Assembly (NCBI GenBank): GCA_017643845.1
Contig: JAEPMR010000004.1
Span: 47,060-111,059 of the forward strand
From: Marivivens sp.
GTDB lineage: Bacteria > Pseudomonadota > Alphaproteobacteria > Rhodobacterales > Rhodobacteraceae
Length of the DNA: 64,000 nucleotides
Reading direction: 5' to 3'
Below, piece after piece: positions 39,342-48,399 of this stretch. The notes beneath the pieces were generated by a model, which had not been told where the DNA came from, did no database searches, and worked only from the letters and a program-made list of their open reading frames with translations. Both the position numbers and the translations under genes were made by a program. The first letter of the stretch is position 1. The number at the start of each line of letters is the position of its first letter.

Positions 39342-40103
39342 CTAGAGGAGCCCGCTGGCGCGAAAGCTCAATTCGGTCTCTTTTCCGATAATCACATGAT
39401 CATGCAGCGCAATGTCAAAAACTTGCGCTGCTTTTTCTATCTTGGCGGTCATTTCGATGTCTGCATGTGAAGGCGTTGGATCACCCGTTGGATGATTATG
39501 GACAAGAATGATGGCGCTTGCCGATAGATCAAGGCAGCGCCGGACAATTTCTCTGGGATAGACGGGAACATGGTTCACCGTTCCCACACCGGCGCATTCG
39601 TCAGCTAGAATCATATTTTTTGTATTGAGATAGAGGACGCGAAATTCCTCCGTTTCGCGATGCGCCATTACCGTATGACAGTAGTCCAAAAGCGCGTTCC
39701 ATCCTGAAATGACAGGTTTGTTCAGCATTCGTGCGCGGGAGAGACGCTGGGCTGCTGCCTCTACAATCTTAAGCTCGACAATGGCACTACTCCCAAGGCC
39801 GCTGATATTTTTCAGGCGGGACAAAGGAGCGGTAATCACCGAATTGAAATCGCCGAATGTCTCTAGCAGATTGCGGGCAATCGGCTTTACATCGCGCCGT
39901 GGAATCGCGCGAAACAGTAAAAGCTCCAGCAATTCGTAGTCTGGCATCGGTCCGGAGCCGCCAATCAGAAACCGCTCACGGAGCCGCTTGCGGTGATCCT
40001 TTAGGTAGGAGGGCTGATCCGGTTTTGATTGCGCCGGCATCGCCTCCCGAAACGAGAGAAGCGGGAGGTGTGGGTCTGGTTTCCTGTGAGATGTGTGGCC
40101 CAT
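39342..40103 (-). CDS. radC: RadC-family JAMM-domain protein
   Basis: 253 residues. A helix-hairpin-helix region (LSRLKNISGLGSSAIVELK) is followed by the RadC/JAMM metal-binding site HNHPTGDPTPSHAD. Although long called a DNA repair protein, the role of RadC is not established. It follows dnaJ on the same strand after a hairpin and may be weakly read through from dnaKJ. Confidence 0.93.
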   Translation of the reverse strand: MGHTSHRKPDPHLPLLSFREAMPAQSKPDQPSYLKDHRKRLRERFLIGGSGPMPDYELLELLLFRAIPRRDVKPIARNLLETFGDFNSVITAPLSRLKNISGLGSSAIVELKIVEAAAQRLSRARMLNKPVISGWNALLDYCHTVMAHRETEEFRVLYLNTKNMILADECAGVGTVNHVPVYPREIVRRCLDLSASAIILVHNHPTGDPTPSHADIEMTAKIEKAAQVFDIALHDHVIIGKETELSFRASGLL

Positions 40104-40107
40104 ATCA

Positions 40108-40135
40108 AGGCGGTAACCACTTTTAGTTACCGCCT
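40108..40135 (-). terminator. Hairpin after dnaJ (weak terminator)
   Basis: AGGCGGTAAC and GTTACCGCCT form a perfect 10-bp stem with an 8-base loop, just after the dnaJ stop and just before the radC ATG. There is no proper T run on the minus strand (only TTGATAT), so termination may be partial. Confidence 0.55.
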
Positions 40136-40145
40136 CATTAACAGG

Positions 40146-41294
40146 TTAGCCCTTCATCGAATCCCAAAAGCTTTTGACCGATGAGAAGAAGGACGAGCTT
40201 TGCGGATTGTTTTCTTCGCTTAGGTCCGCGAATTCACGCAAAAGCTCTTTCTGTCGGCCGTTGAGCTTTACCGGCGTTTCAACGTTCAATTCGATGAACA
40301 TATCGCCAGTCCCGCCCGAACGCAGTGCGGGCATACCCTTGCCGCGAAGCCGCATCTGGCGGCCTGTTTGACTGCCTTCAGGAATTTTCACACGGCTGCG
40401 CCCGCCGTCAATGGTCGGGACTTCGATATCGCCACCGAGCGCCGCAGATACCATTGAGACAGGCACGCGGCAGTAGAGATTTGTTCCGTCTCTCTCGAAG
40501 AGTTTATGGGGTCTGACCTCGATGAAGATATAGAGATCCCCGGAGGGACCGCCCCGCAAACCGGCTTCCCCCTCGCCAGCGAGACGAATCCGGGTACCAG
40601 TCTCGACGCCGGCGGGAATGTTGACCGAAAGTGAGCGGTTCTTTTCGGTGCGCCCTGCGCCATGACAGGTTTTGCACGGGTTCTTGATCGTCTGACCCAT
40701 ACCCGAACAGGTCGGACAGGTTCGTTCAACGGTAAAGAAGCCCTGTTGTGCACGCACCTTACCCATACCGGAACAGGTCGGGCAGGTTACAGGCTCGCTG
40801 CCACCCTCGGCGCCGGTGCCATTACAGGAATCACAAGCCACCGAAGTAGGAACGCTGATCGTCTTTTGGAGACCGCTGAACGCCTCCTCCAAGGTGATCT
40901 GGAGGTTGTAGCGCAGGTCGTTGCCACGGGTCGCGCGGCTCCGGCCACCGCCCTGACGCCCACCCATGAAGTCGCCGAACAGATCATCGAAAACGTCAGA
41001 GAAAGCACTGGCAAAGTCGGCATTGCCGCCGCCGTAGCCGCCGCGCTGTCCTCCGCCGCCCATACCGTTTTCAAAGGCGGCATGGCCGAACCGGTCATAG
41101 GCCGCTTTCTTTTCCGCATCTTTCAGGACTTCGTAGGCTTCGTTAGCCTCTTTGAACTGACTTTCCGCGTCCGGATTATCTGCATTTCGGTCTGGGTGAA
41201 GCTCTTTGGCTTTCTGGCGGTAAGCTTTCTTGATCTCGTCGGCAGATGCGCCGCGAGATAGGCCAAGAGTTTCGTAGTAGTCGCGTTTCGCCAT
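40146..41294 (-). CDS. dnaJ: Chaperone DnaJ
   Basis: Hsp40 co-chaperone of DnaK. The ATG at 41294 gives 382 residues. J domain with HPD (LHPDRN), glycine-rich region, four zinc-binding CxxCxGxG repeats ([16 protein letters not shown] twice, CKTCHGAG) and C-terminal substrate domains. It follows dnaK after 72 bases that contain a hairpin. Confidence 0.97.
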   Translation of the reverse strand: MAKRDYYETLGLSRGASADEIKKAYRQKAKELHPDRNADNPDAESQFKEANEAYEVLKDAEKKAAYDRFGHAAFENGMGGGGQRGGYGGGNADFASAFSDVFDDLFGDFMGGRQGGGRSRATRGNDLRYNLQITLEEAFSGLQKTISVPTSVACDSCNGTGAEGGSEPVTCPTCSGMGKVRAQQGFFTVERTCPTCSGMGQTIKNPCKTCHGAGRTEKNRSLSVNIPAGVETGTRIRLAGEGEAGLRGGPSGDLYIFIEVRPHKLFERDGTNLYCRVPVSMVSAALGGDIEVPTIDGGRSRVKIPEGSQTGRQMRLRGKGMPALRSGGTGDMFIELNVETPVKLNGRQKELLREFADLSEENNPQSSSFFSSVKSFWDSMKG

Positions 41295-41318
41295 AGATTG
41301 ATGCCCTCTCAAAAGGAA

Positions 41319-41346
41319 AGACCGGCGCGGGGGTCCGGGCCGGTCT
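41319..41346 (-). terminator. Hairpin between dnaK and dnaJ (partial terminator)
   Basis: AGACCGGC and GCCGGTCT, eight bases each, enclose a GC-rich 12-base loop and are followed on the minus strand by TTCCTTTT. It probably lowers dnaJ expression relative to dnaK or protects the dnaK message end. Confidence 0.55.
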
Positions 41347-41366
41347 CGCCTTTGCTACGACTTGGC

Positions 41367-43280
41367 TTAACGGCCGTCCTTGCTGTCGCCGAGATCCTCG
41401 AAGTCGGCGTCGAGGATGTCATCATCCACGCCGCTGTCTTCGTCGGCTGCGCCAGTATTGCCGCCCGACTCTTCCTGGCTGGCTTTGTAGATCGCCTCGC
41501 CAAGCTTCATCGAAGCTTCGGTGACATTCTGGATGCCAGACTTGATCTTGCCAGCGTCGTCGTTCTCAAGCTCATCCTTAAGTGCAGCAATGGCAAGTTC
41601 GATCGCCTCTACCGTAGTCGGGTCAACCTTATCGCCATGTTCTTCGACAGCCTTCTCGGTGGAGTGGATCAGGCTTTCGGCCTGGTTCTTGGCTTCGACG
41701 AGCTCTTTGCGCTGCTTGTCCGCATCGGCGTTGGCTTCAGCATCCTTGACCATTGCTTCGATCTCGTCATCGCTCAGGCCGCCGGAAGCTTGGATCGTGA
41801 TCTTCTGCTCACGGCCCGTGCCTTTGTCCTTGGCGGAAACGCTGACGATACCGTTGGCGTCGATGTCGAAGGTCACTTCGATTTGCGGCATACCACGCGG
41901 TGCCGGCGGGATTTCTTCGAGGTTGAACTGGCCGAGCATCTTATTGTCGGCAGCCATTTCGCGCTCGCCCTGGAACACGCGGATGGTCACGGCGTTCTGG
42001 TTGTCCTCGGCGGTGGAGAACACTTGGCTCTTCTTCGTCGGGATCGTGGTGTTGCGGTCGATCAAGCGGGTGAACACGCCGCCGAGCGTTTCGATGCCGA
42101 GCGAGAGCGGCGTCACATCGAGCAGAACAACGTCCTTGACGTCGCCTTGCAGAACGCCTGCTTGGATCGCAGCGCCCATGGCCACAACCTCGTCAGGGTT
42201 CACACCCTTATGCGGCTCTTTGCCGAAGAATTTCGTCACTTCTTCGATGACCTTCGGCATACGGGTCATACCACCGACAAGTACGACTTCGTCGATGTCG
42301 TTGGTCGAAAGGCCAGCGTCTTTCAGAGCGGCTTGGCAGGGCTTGATAGAGGCTTTGATCAGATCACCAACGAGGCTTTCCAGTTTGGCACGAGTCAGCT
42401 TCATCACGAGGTGCAAAGGCTGACCGTTGGCACCCATGGAGATAAACGGCTGGTTGATCTCGGTCTGGCTGGAGCTCGACAGTTCGATCTTGGCTTTCTC
42501 AGCAGCTTCCTTGAGGCGCTGAAGGGCCATCTTGTCTTTCGTCAGATCGACCTGATTCTCTTTTCTGAATTCGTCAGCAAGATAGTTGACGATCCGCATG
42601 TCGAAGTCTTCACCACCGAGGAACGTATCGCCATTGGTGGATTTCACTTCGAAAAGGCCATCGTCGATTTCAAGAATGGTGACGTCAAACGTACCACCGC
42701 CAAGGTCGTAAACAGCGATTGTCTTGGTCTCTTTCTTGTCGAGGCCGTAAGCAAGTGCAGCAGCAGTCGGTTCGTTGATGATCCGCAGCACCTCGAGACC
42801 GGCGATTTTGCCTGCATCTTTTGTTGCCTGACGTTGAGCGTCGTTGAAATAGGCCGGAACGGTGATGACAGCTTGGGTCACTTCTTCGCCAAGGTAGCTC
42901 TCGGCGGTTTCTTTCATCTTTTGCAGAATAAATGCAGAAATCTGGCTCGGGCTGTATTTGTCGCCTCGTGCCTCAACCCATGCATCGCCATTGCCGCCAT
43001 TGATGACGTTGAACGGCAGGTTCTTCTTGTCTTTCGCAAGATCTGCGTCGTCGAACCGGCGGCCGATCAGGCGCTTGACACCAAAAATCGTGTTGTCTGG
43101 GTTGGTGACTGCCTGACGTTTCGCAGGCTGGCCGACCAGACGTTCCTCTTCAGAGAACGCAACGATGGACGGCGTGGTGCGCGCACCTTCCGAGTTTTCA
43201 ATCACGCGCGGCTTTGAGCCATCCATGATTGCGACGCAGGAGTTTGTTGTACCGAGGTCGATACCAATAACTTTTCCCAT
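41367..43280 (-). CDS. dnaK: Chaperone DnaK (Hsp70)
   Basis: ATP-dependent chaperone, 637 residues. [21 protein letters not shown] opens the ATPase domain; [16 protein letters not shown] and the substrate-binding domain follow, and the acidic C-terminal tail ([13 protein letters not shown]) ends it. The ATG follows GAGGGA. Preceded by a good promoter; its partner grpE lies in the hrcA unit. Confidence 0.98.
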   Translation of the reverse strand: MGKVIGIDLGTTNSCVAIMDGSKPRVIENSEGARTTPSIVAFSEEERLVGQPAKRQAVTNPDNTIFGVKRLIGRRFDDADLAKDKKNLPFNVINGGNGDAWVEARGDKYSPSQISAFILQKMKETAESYLGEEVTQAVITVPAYFNDAQRQATKDAGKIAGLEVLRIINEPTAAALAYGLDKKETKTIAVYDLGGGTFDVTILEIDDGLFEVKSTNGDTFLGGEDFDMRIVNYLADEFRKENQVDLTKDKMALQRLKEAAEKAKIELSSSSQTEINQPFISMGANGQPLHLVMKLTRAKLESLVGDLIKASIKPCQAALKDAGLSTNDIDEVVLVGGMTRMPKVIEEVTKFFGKEPHKGVNPDEVVAMGAAIQAGVLQGDVKDVVLLDVTPLSLGIETLGGVFTRLIDRNTTIPTKKSQVFSTAEDNQNAVTIRVFQGEREMAADNKMLGQFNLEEIPPAPRGMPQIEVTFDIDANGIVSVSAKDKGTGREQKITIQASGGLSDDEIEAMVKDAEANADADKQRKELVEAKNQAESLIHSTEKAVEEHGDKVDPTTVEAIELAIAALKDELENDDAGKIKSGIQNVTEASMKLGEAIYKASQEESGGNTGAADEDSGVDDDILDADFEDLGDSKDGR

Positions 43281-43388
43281 TTTTCAAATCCCTCACTTAG
43301 GCGGTTTGAGCGGCGCGGACCCTATCCGGCATCGGCGCCTTCTGGTTTGCTCCGTTTGCCTGACGCGGCAACCGGAAAGATCAGGGGG

Positions 43389-43417
43389 TATATAAGGAGG
43401 CAAACAAGGGGCTGCAA
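43389..43417 (-). promoter_or_regulatory. Putative dnaK promoter
   Basis: On the minus strand TTGCAG (43417-43412) and TATATA (43394-43389) are 17 bp apart; the -10 reads CTTATATA, close to alphaproteobacterial heat-shock promoters. The leader to the dnaK ATG is about 100 bases. No CIRCE element is seen. Confidence 0.5.
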
Positions 43418-43450
43418 CGGGTCATAGACGGCAAAATTTACGCTCAAGAA

Positions 43451-44272
43451 TTATCGACCGGCATTCCAGCTCGCTGACGCGTTTTTACGGGTGAAAAATT
43501 CAATCATCAGGCCGAACATGAACAGGCCGAGCGTGATCATGACTGGATAGGAAATGGAGCTGTTGTGGGGCGTATAGTTGATGAAAATGAAGCCGCGCGC
43601 CTGATCGATTGTATGGAAAAGCGGATTCCACGCGAACATCGCAAGCATGCTGGCCGGAAGCGTGTTAGCAACGAACATCTTTCCTGACGCGATCATATTA
43701 ACGCGGGAATATACTGTCTGACCGATCGGGGCGACATTGGGCAGCCAGGGGCGGATTGCCATGAAAATAATTCCAATAGCCGCGCCCGAGATCCAAGAAA
43801 GCAACAGCATACCATACGCCCCAACGGGATCGTGAATCGTAATCGGTGTGACCAGTGCGTGATATAGGAACAGCGCAACGACCAACGTCAACGTTTGCTG
43901 ATAGAGTGTACTCAAAGCTGCAGCAGAGATTGTGACAATTGTATTCAATGGGGCATGGTGCATCATCGGCGACGTTGATCCTTCGGCCTTGAATACGGCG
44001 CCAATTGTTTTTGAGTGGGTCAGGAAAAGAAAGATTCCTGACATGATGTAGAGCAGAAAGTCACCTCTGATCCCTGCGCCACGCATTCCGAGCAGCACGA
44101 ACATTGCGTAAAAGGCGGCGACAAACAACGTGGCCTGAACCAGATTCAGAAGCAGTCCAACAACGGCATTGCGATGGCTTTTGCGGATATCGCGCACGAC
44201 GCTGTGAAAGATCAGTTCGCCCATTTCAAAGGCGTAGGTGAGCTTGCTTTTTTTCCTTTGGACGCGAAACAT
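43451..44272 (-). CDS. ABC-2 type permease for polysaccharide export (KpsM-like)
   Basis: A 273-residue integral membrane protein with about six spans (e.g. VVGLLLNLVQATLFVAAFYAMFVLLGM and LLLSWISGAAIGIIFMAIRPWL), the layout of ABC-2 permeases that export capsular or O-chain polysaccharide. The matching ATPase is not in the window. It is divergent from the cysQ-kdsB-glycosyltransferase run, with about 100 bases between, so it probably belongs to the same surface-glycan function. No clear ribosome site precedes the ATG. Confidence 0.82.
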   Translation of the reverse strand: MFRVQRKKSKLTYAFEMGELIFHSVVRDIRKSHRNAVVGLLLNLVQATLFVAAFYAMFVLLGMRGAGIRGDFLLYIMSGIFLFLTHSKTIGAVFKAEGSTSPMMHHAPLNTIVTISAAALSTLYQQTLTLVVALFLYHALVTPITIHDPVGAYGMLLLSWISGAAIGIIFMAIRPWLPNVAPIGQTVYSRVNMIASGKMFVANTLPASMLAMFAWNPLFHTIDQARGFIFINYTPHNSSISYPVMITLGLFMFGLMIEFFTRKNASASWNAGR

Positions 44273-44352
44273 TTCTGTTCATCGACTTTCACAAATCATG
44301 ATTGCATTGCAGCGTAATACGCGTTCCCGCATAAAGCGATAACTTTAGAATT

Positions 44353-44358
44353 TATAAT
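44353..44358 (+). promoter_or_regulatory. Perfect -10 element ahead of cysQ
   Basis: TATAAT at 44353-44358 places a start of transcription near 44365, leaving a leader of about 10 bases that contains GGAGAGAG and the TTG start at 44376. The -35 region (CATAAA, 17 bp upstream) is poor. Confidence 0.4.
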
Positions 44359-44375
44359 GACGGGTGGAGAGAGCG

Positions 44376-45176
44376 TTGGATTTTCAGAAACTTGAGATTG
44401 AGATGCGTCGGCTGGCTTTGGAAGCGGGTGCGCTTATTATGGAGGTCTATGGACAAGATGATTTCGGTATCGAGGCCAAATCGGACGAGAGCCCCGTGAC
44501 CGTTGCCGATAAACTCGCCGATGCTCATATATCAAAGGGTCTGCGCACCTCTTTCCCGGATGTCGCGCTTGTCACCGAAGAGCAGTCTGACACCCATGAG
44601 GCAGCAGTTTCGACCTTTTTGATCGTTGATCCGCTCGACGGGACGAAAGAATTCATCAAGCGACGCGGTGATTTTACGGTTAATATTGCCTATGTCGAAA
44701 ATGGCATTCCGATCCGTGGCGTTGTCTATGCACCCGCGCGAGGGCGCTTGTTCCTGACCGATCATACAGGAAAGTCATACGAGGAAAGCGGACCGTTCGA
44801 TACCGAGAATGTAGGCAAAGTGCGACCGATTTCAGTCTCTAAACCAAATAATTCGGCGCTTCGCATTGTTGCTTCCAAGTCTCATCGGGATGAGGCGACT
44901 GACGATTATCTAGAGATGTATTCTTACAGCGATACCAAAAGTGCGGGGTCGTCATTGAAATTTTGCCTCGTCGCGACGGGAGAAGCTGACCTATATCCAC
45001 GGCTAGGCCGGACAATGGAGTGGGATACTGCCGCTGGTCAGGCGGTTCTGCTCGGAGCGGGCGGCGAGGTGGTGCATTTCGATACCCATGAGCGCCTTTC
45101 TTATGGAAAACCTGGTTTTGAAAATCCGTTTTTCATCGCATTTGCGCCTGGAGTTGAATTAGTTTCCACTTCATGA
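44376..45176 (+). CDS. cysQ: 3'(2'),5'-bisphosphate nucleotidase CysQ
   Basis: Removes the 3'-phosphate of PAP, the by-product of PAPS use. I start it at TTG 44376 (GGAGAGAG upstream), giving 266 residues; a GTG at 44364 would lie before the predicted start of transcription. Inositol monophosphatase-family motifs: DESPVTVADKLAD, TEEQ, VDPLDGTKEFI and EWDTAAGQAV. Its ATGA overlap with kdsB and the sulfotransferase-like gene at the end of the run tie PAP removal to sulfation of a glycan, though a general sulfate-assimilation role is also possible. Confidence 0.9.
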   Translation: MDFQKLEIEMRRLALEAGALIMEVYGQDDFGIEAKSDESPVTVADKLADAHISKGLRTSFPDVALVTEEQSDTHEAAVSTFLIVDPLDGTKEFIKRRGDFTVNIAYVENGIPIRGVVYAPARGRLFLTDHTGKSYEESGPFDTENVGKVRPISVSKPNNSALRIVASKSHRDEATDDYLEMYSYSDTKSAGSSLKFCLVATGEADLYPRLGRTMEWDTAAGQAVLLGAGGEVVHFDTHERLSYGKPGFENPFFIAFAPGVELVSTS

Positions 45177-45970
45177 AGACTCTGGTTGTTATCCCGGTTC
45201 GGTATGCGTCGGTTAGGTTTCCTGGAAAACCTCTTGCGCAGTTGGTTTCCTCAAGCGGCGTCAGCAGGTCGCTTGCACATTGGACGTGGCTGGCTGCGAA
45301 GCCGCTGTCTCGAAGGGCTCGGATTGTTCTCGCGACGGATGATGATCGAATCGAGGCGGAGTGTCGTTCCTTTGGTGGTGAGGTCGTTCGAACGTCGACG
45401 AATTGTCGAAATGGCACCGAACGCTGCGCCGAAGCCTATCGCGCATTGGGTGAGGAGTTCGACTTGGTCGTGAATCTTCAAGGCGATGCTCCGCTGACGC
45501 CGCCTTGGATCCTTGATGCATTGATTGATGCCTTTTCCGATACGACAATCGACGTTGCAACACCTGCGCTGCCGACCAGCGGGCGTATGTTGTCGGCATT
45601 GAGAGAAGACCGTCGTGAAGGTCGCGTCGGTGCAACGACGCTGGTTCAGGACCGGAACGGTAACGCGCTGTATTTTTCGAAGGAGGTCCTGCCATACACA
45701 GCGGCACCTTTTGCGGATGAGGAGATGACACCAGTCTATCATCATATCGGCGCCTACGCTTACCGGCCGGCGGCGTTGGCAGCTTACCTTGAGTTGCGGG
45801 AATCAATGTTTGAAAGGACCGAAGGGTTGGAGCAACTCCGCTTTCTGGAAAATGGAATCCCGATCCGATGTGTCCCCGCAGAGCTCCGCGGGAGATCATT
45901 TTGGGAAGTCAATAACCCTGAAGATATCCCAAAGGTAGAGCCGCATTTAGGGGAGATTGTGGCCGAGTGA
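45173..45970 (+). CDS. kdsB: KdsB-like CMP-sugar synthetase (3-deoxy-octulosonate cytidylyltransferase family)
   Basis: 265 residues. The opening IPVRYASVRFPGKPLAQL, the segment GGEVVRTSTNCRNGTERCAE and GLEQLRFLENGIPIRCV are those of KdsB, which makes CMP-Kdo. Differences: the usual NVQGDEP reads NLQGDAP, the usual VDTPEDL near the end reads VNNPEDI, and there is a longer stretch after PGKPL. The sugar may therefore be Kdo or a relative. Coupled to cysQ and to the next gene by 4-nt overlaps. A second, orthodox kdsB might exist elsewhere in the genome. Confidence 0.78.
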   Translation: MKTLVVIPVRYASVRFPGKPLAQLVSSSGVSRSLAHWTWLAAKPLSRRARIVLATDDDRIEAECRSFGGEVVRTSTNCRNGTERCAEAYRALGEEFDLVVNLQGDAPLTPPWILDALIDAFSDTTIDVATPALPTSGRMLSALREDRREGRVGATTLVQDRNGNALYFSKEVLPYTAAPFADEEMTPVYHHIGAYAYRPAALAAYLELRESMFERTEGLEQLRFLENGIPIRCVPAELRGRSFWEVNNPEDIPKVEPHLGEIVAE

Positions 45971-47202
45971 TCGCACCGCGTGTCAGTGTTGTTATTGTCA
46001 GTCACGGGCGGGCGGAATTTCTTTCTGGTGCGATCCGGGCGCTGCTACAACAATCTTATCCGTGTTTTGAGATTGTTGTCGTCGCAGAGGCAGCGTCGCT
46101 TGCGAGATTGGATGCGGCGATTGCCTCCGTCAAACTGGTTGAGTTCGAAGAGGCAAATGTAGCCACTGCACGAAATCTGGGCATTGAAAATTCGGCGGGC
46201 GAGATCATCGCGTTCATTGATGATGATGCTAGACCTGAGCCTACATGGATATCACGGCTTATTGGACCGATCGCATCCGGTGCCGCGCTTGCCGCTACAG
46301 GACGTGTGCTTGGGCGGAACGGGATCAGCGATCAATCTCAATGCTGTATCGTCTCTAATACAGGTAAAGAGCGTGAATATGCCCTTGGGTCGAGCTCATC
46401 TATTTTTCGAAATGTCCCGATAAAGCTTGTCGGAACCAACTGTGCCTTTGACGCGCAATTTCTGCGCAGGATTGGTGGTTTCGATGAAGGGTATCCGTTT
46501 TATCTCGATGACACGGATGTTTCGATCCGCGCCGCAAGCGTTGGGGCGCCAATGGCTTATGTAGGAGATGCCGTTGTCCATCATGGCTTTGCCGAGGGCC
46601 CGTTTCGGAGACAAGATCGCGTGCCACGCTCGCTCTTTAAGATCGGACGCAGCTCTGCCCGGTTTCTTGCACTTTACTGCCCCGCTCGCCAACGCCAACG
46701 CGCAATGAATGACATGATCGAGGCGCAACGACAGCGGCTGTTGGAACATATGATCGCGGGACGGTTGGACCCGTTTCAGGTGCGTCTGTTGCTGAAGGAT
46801 TTTTACCTCGGGTTGAAGGGTGTAGTTCGGGCCGATGATCAGGAAAAACGGACACTAAAACAGGCAAAGTTGTTTCGTCCTGTGCCTGTAATGCTTGGTT
46901 CGGACCGTGCTTTTTCCTCACGACTATGGCGGAGTCGATCTGTACAAGCCGCAGCGCATCGCGCTGTTCGCGACGGTGATCGTGTGACGGTTTTTCGTCT
47001 GAGCTGGACGGCCTTGTACCACACTGTCCAATTTCAGGATTTGGGTGGCATATGGCTGCAACGTGGCGGTCTGTTCGGTCGATCAAGCCGGAGCGACCCG
47101 TTATTCCGAATTTGGAAGTTCAAAGCGCGTATAATGCGTGAGATGAGGCGCATTTCAGATGTTCGATTTCCGTCAAATATTCCCAATTTAGAGTCTGAAT
47201 AA
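45967..47202 (+). CDS. Family 2 glycosyltransferase
   Basis: 411 residues. GT-A fold enzyme with SVVIVSHGRAEFLSGAIRALLQQ at the N-terminus, the nucleotide/metal site FIDDDARPEP and the later FYLDDTDVSIR. From about residue 230 the C-terminal part is basic, has no membrane span and is not recognisable. The GTG start overlaps kdsB by 4 nt and the stop shares a base with the next start. Donor and acceptor unknown. Confidence 0.85.
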   Translation: MIAPRVSVVIVSHGRAEFLSGAIRALLQQSYPCFEIVVVAEAASLARLDAAIASVKLVEFEEANVATARNLGIENSAGEIIAFIDDDARPEPTWISRLIGPIASGAALAATGRVLGRNGISDQSQCCIVSNTGKEREYALGSSSSIFRNVPIKLVGTNCAFDAQFLRRIGGFDEGYPFYLDDTDVSIRAASVGAPMAYVGDAVVHHGFAEGPFRRQDRVPRSLFKIGRSSARFLALYCPARQRQRAMNDMIEAQRQRLLEHMIAGRLDPFQVRLLLKDFYLGLKGVVRADDQEKRTLKQAKLFRPVPVMLGSDRAFSSRLWRSRSVQAAAHRAVRDGDRVTVFRLSWTALYHTVQFQDLGGIWLQRGGLFGRSSRSDPLFRIWKFKARIMREMRRISDVRFPSNIPNLESE

Positions 47203-48359
47203 TGGGTGGTTTTGGTGATCTACCGCAGATGTTGGATCTCACCCGCTTGATCTCGCGGGTGGGCCGGCGGTTCTCCGGTATTGATCGCGTTGAATTTGAA
47301 TATCTGAGGTATTTTTCTCGCATTCCTAACAGTTTTGGGATCGTGCGGACTCGCTGGGGCTATCTCATCCTTGAACAAACCACGCTTCATAGGCTGCTGA
47401 AGCGGCTTGATCTCCAGTGGCAAGGGGAGCGCCTTCGCAAATGGAAGATCATGACGGAACTCCGATTTGCCGCCAAGCGCCGTGCGAGCAACTCTGCCAT
47501 TGAGGGAGTGCTAAAAACGTTATTTAGAGAAGGTTTTGCATATGTGAATACTGGACATATGAACCATACGGACGAATTTCTTTGTAAGATAAGGGAGGGC
47601 GGTTGCTCTCAGATTACAATCCTACTGCATGATGTGATTCCTCTCAGCTACCCAGAGTTCCAGCGGTCTGAAACCGTTGCGAGATTTGAGACAGGGTTTC
47701 GGGCGGTGACGAAACACGCCGACTCTATCGTTGTCACGACGCAAAGTGAGGCTGCGCAAATTGAGGCAGCTGCGGCTGCGAGAGGAATTACTTTACCCAA
47801 GACCTGCCTTGCGCCGCTCGGGGCAGACCATCTGCAACGCATCGAACGTAGCGGCGAAGACGGAACGGAGCGCCCCTATTTCCTCTGTGTTGGGACCATC
47901 GAACCACGGAAAAACCATGCGCTCTTGCTGGACATTTGGCCCAGCTTTTCCCAGCCCGCCGCCGATCTCCTGCTCGTCGGTGCGCGGGGGTGGCGGAATG
48001 AGGATGTATTTCGTGCACTCGATCGAGGTGTCCCGGGTGTCATTGAACGGAATAATGTCTCTGACCGGGAGCTTTTGAGCCTGATGCAGGGCGCCAGAGC
48101 GTTGCTCTTTCCGTCTTTTGCAGAGGGCTTTGGCCTCCCTGCGGTTGAGGCCGCGCGCGTCGGAGTTCCTGTGATTTGCTCCGACATACCTGTCTTTCGT
48201 GAAATCTTAGGTGACTATGGCCTCTATTGTGATCCACGAGACAAAGAGTGCTGGGTTGCGGCGATTGAGAAAGCCGCTTCGATGCCGCAGATTGCGCATC
48301 GAAATTTTTCTCCTCATGATTGGTCGTCGCACTTTGAGATCGTCTTCAAAGTGTCGTAA
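47202..48359 (+). CDS. Family 4 glycosyltransferase
   Basis: 385 residues, GT-B fold. CVGTIEPRKNH marks the start of the C-terminal Rossmann domain and ALLFPSFAEGFGLPAVEAA, then PVICSDIPVFREIL, is the nucleotide-sugar site with its EX7E-like pattern. The N-terminus (LISRVGRRFSGIDRVEFEYLRYF) resembles retaining enzymes acting on polysaccharide. The ATG overlaps the previous stop (TAATG). Confidence 0.87.
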   Translation: MGGFGDLPQMLDLTRLISRVGRRFSGIDRVEFEYLRYFSRIPNSFGIVRTRWGYLILEQTTLHRLLKRLDLQWQGERLRKWKIMTELRFAAKRRASNSAIEGVLKTLFREGFAYVNTGHMNHTDEFLCKIREGGCSQITILLHDVIPLSYPEFQRSETVARFETGFRAVTKHADSIVVTTQSEAAQIEAAAAARGITLPKTCLAPLGADHLQRIERSGEDGTERPYFLCVGTIEPRKNHALLLDIWPSFSQPAADLLLVGARGWRNEDVFRALDRGVPGVIERNNVSDRELLSLMQGARALLFPSFAEGFGLPAVEAARVGVPVICSDIPVFREILGDYGLYCDPRDKECWVAAIEKAASMPQIAHRNFSPHDWSSHFEIVFKVS

Positions 48360-48399
48360 CGTTTAGATGTTATCGGGAAATATCGGGCAGGAGTAGCTT

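Noticed and set aside
41298..43217. 639-residue open frame on the plus strand, opposite dnaK
   Set aside because: It is the antisense shadow of a highly expressed, codon-biased gene, a well-known artefact for dnaK; no ribosome site or recognisable domain.
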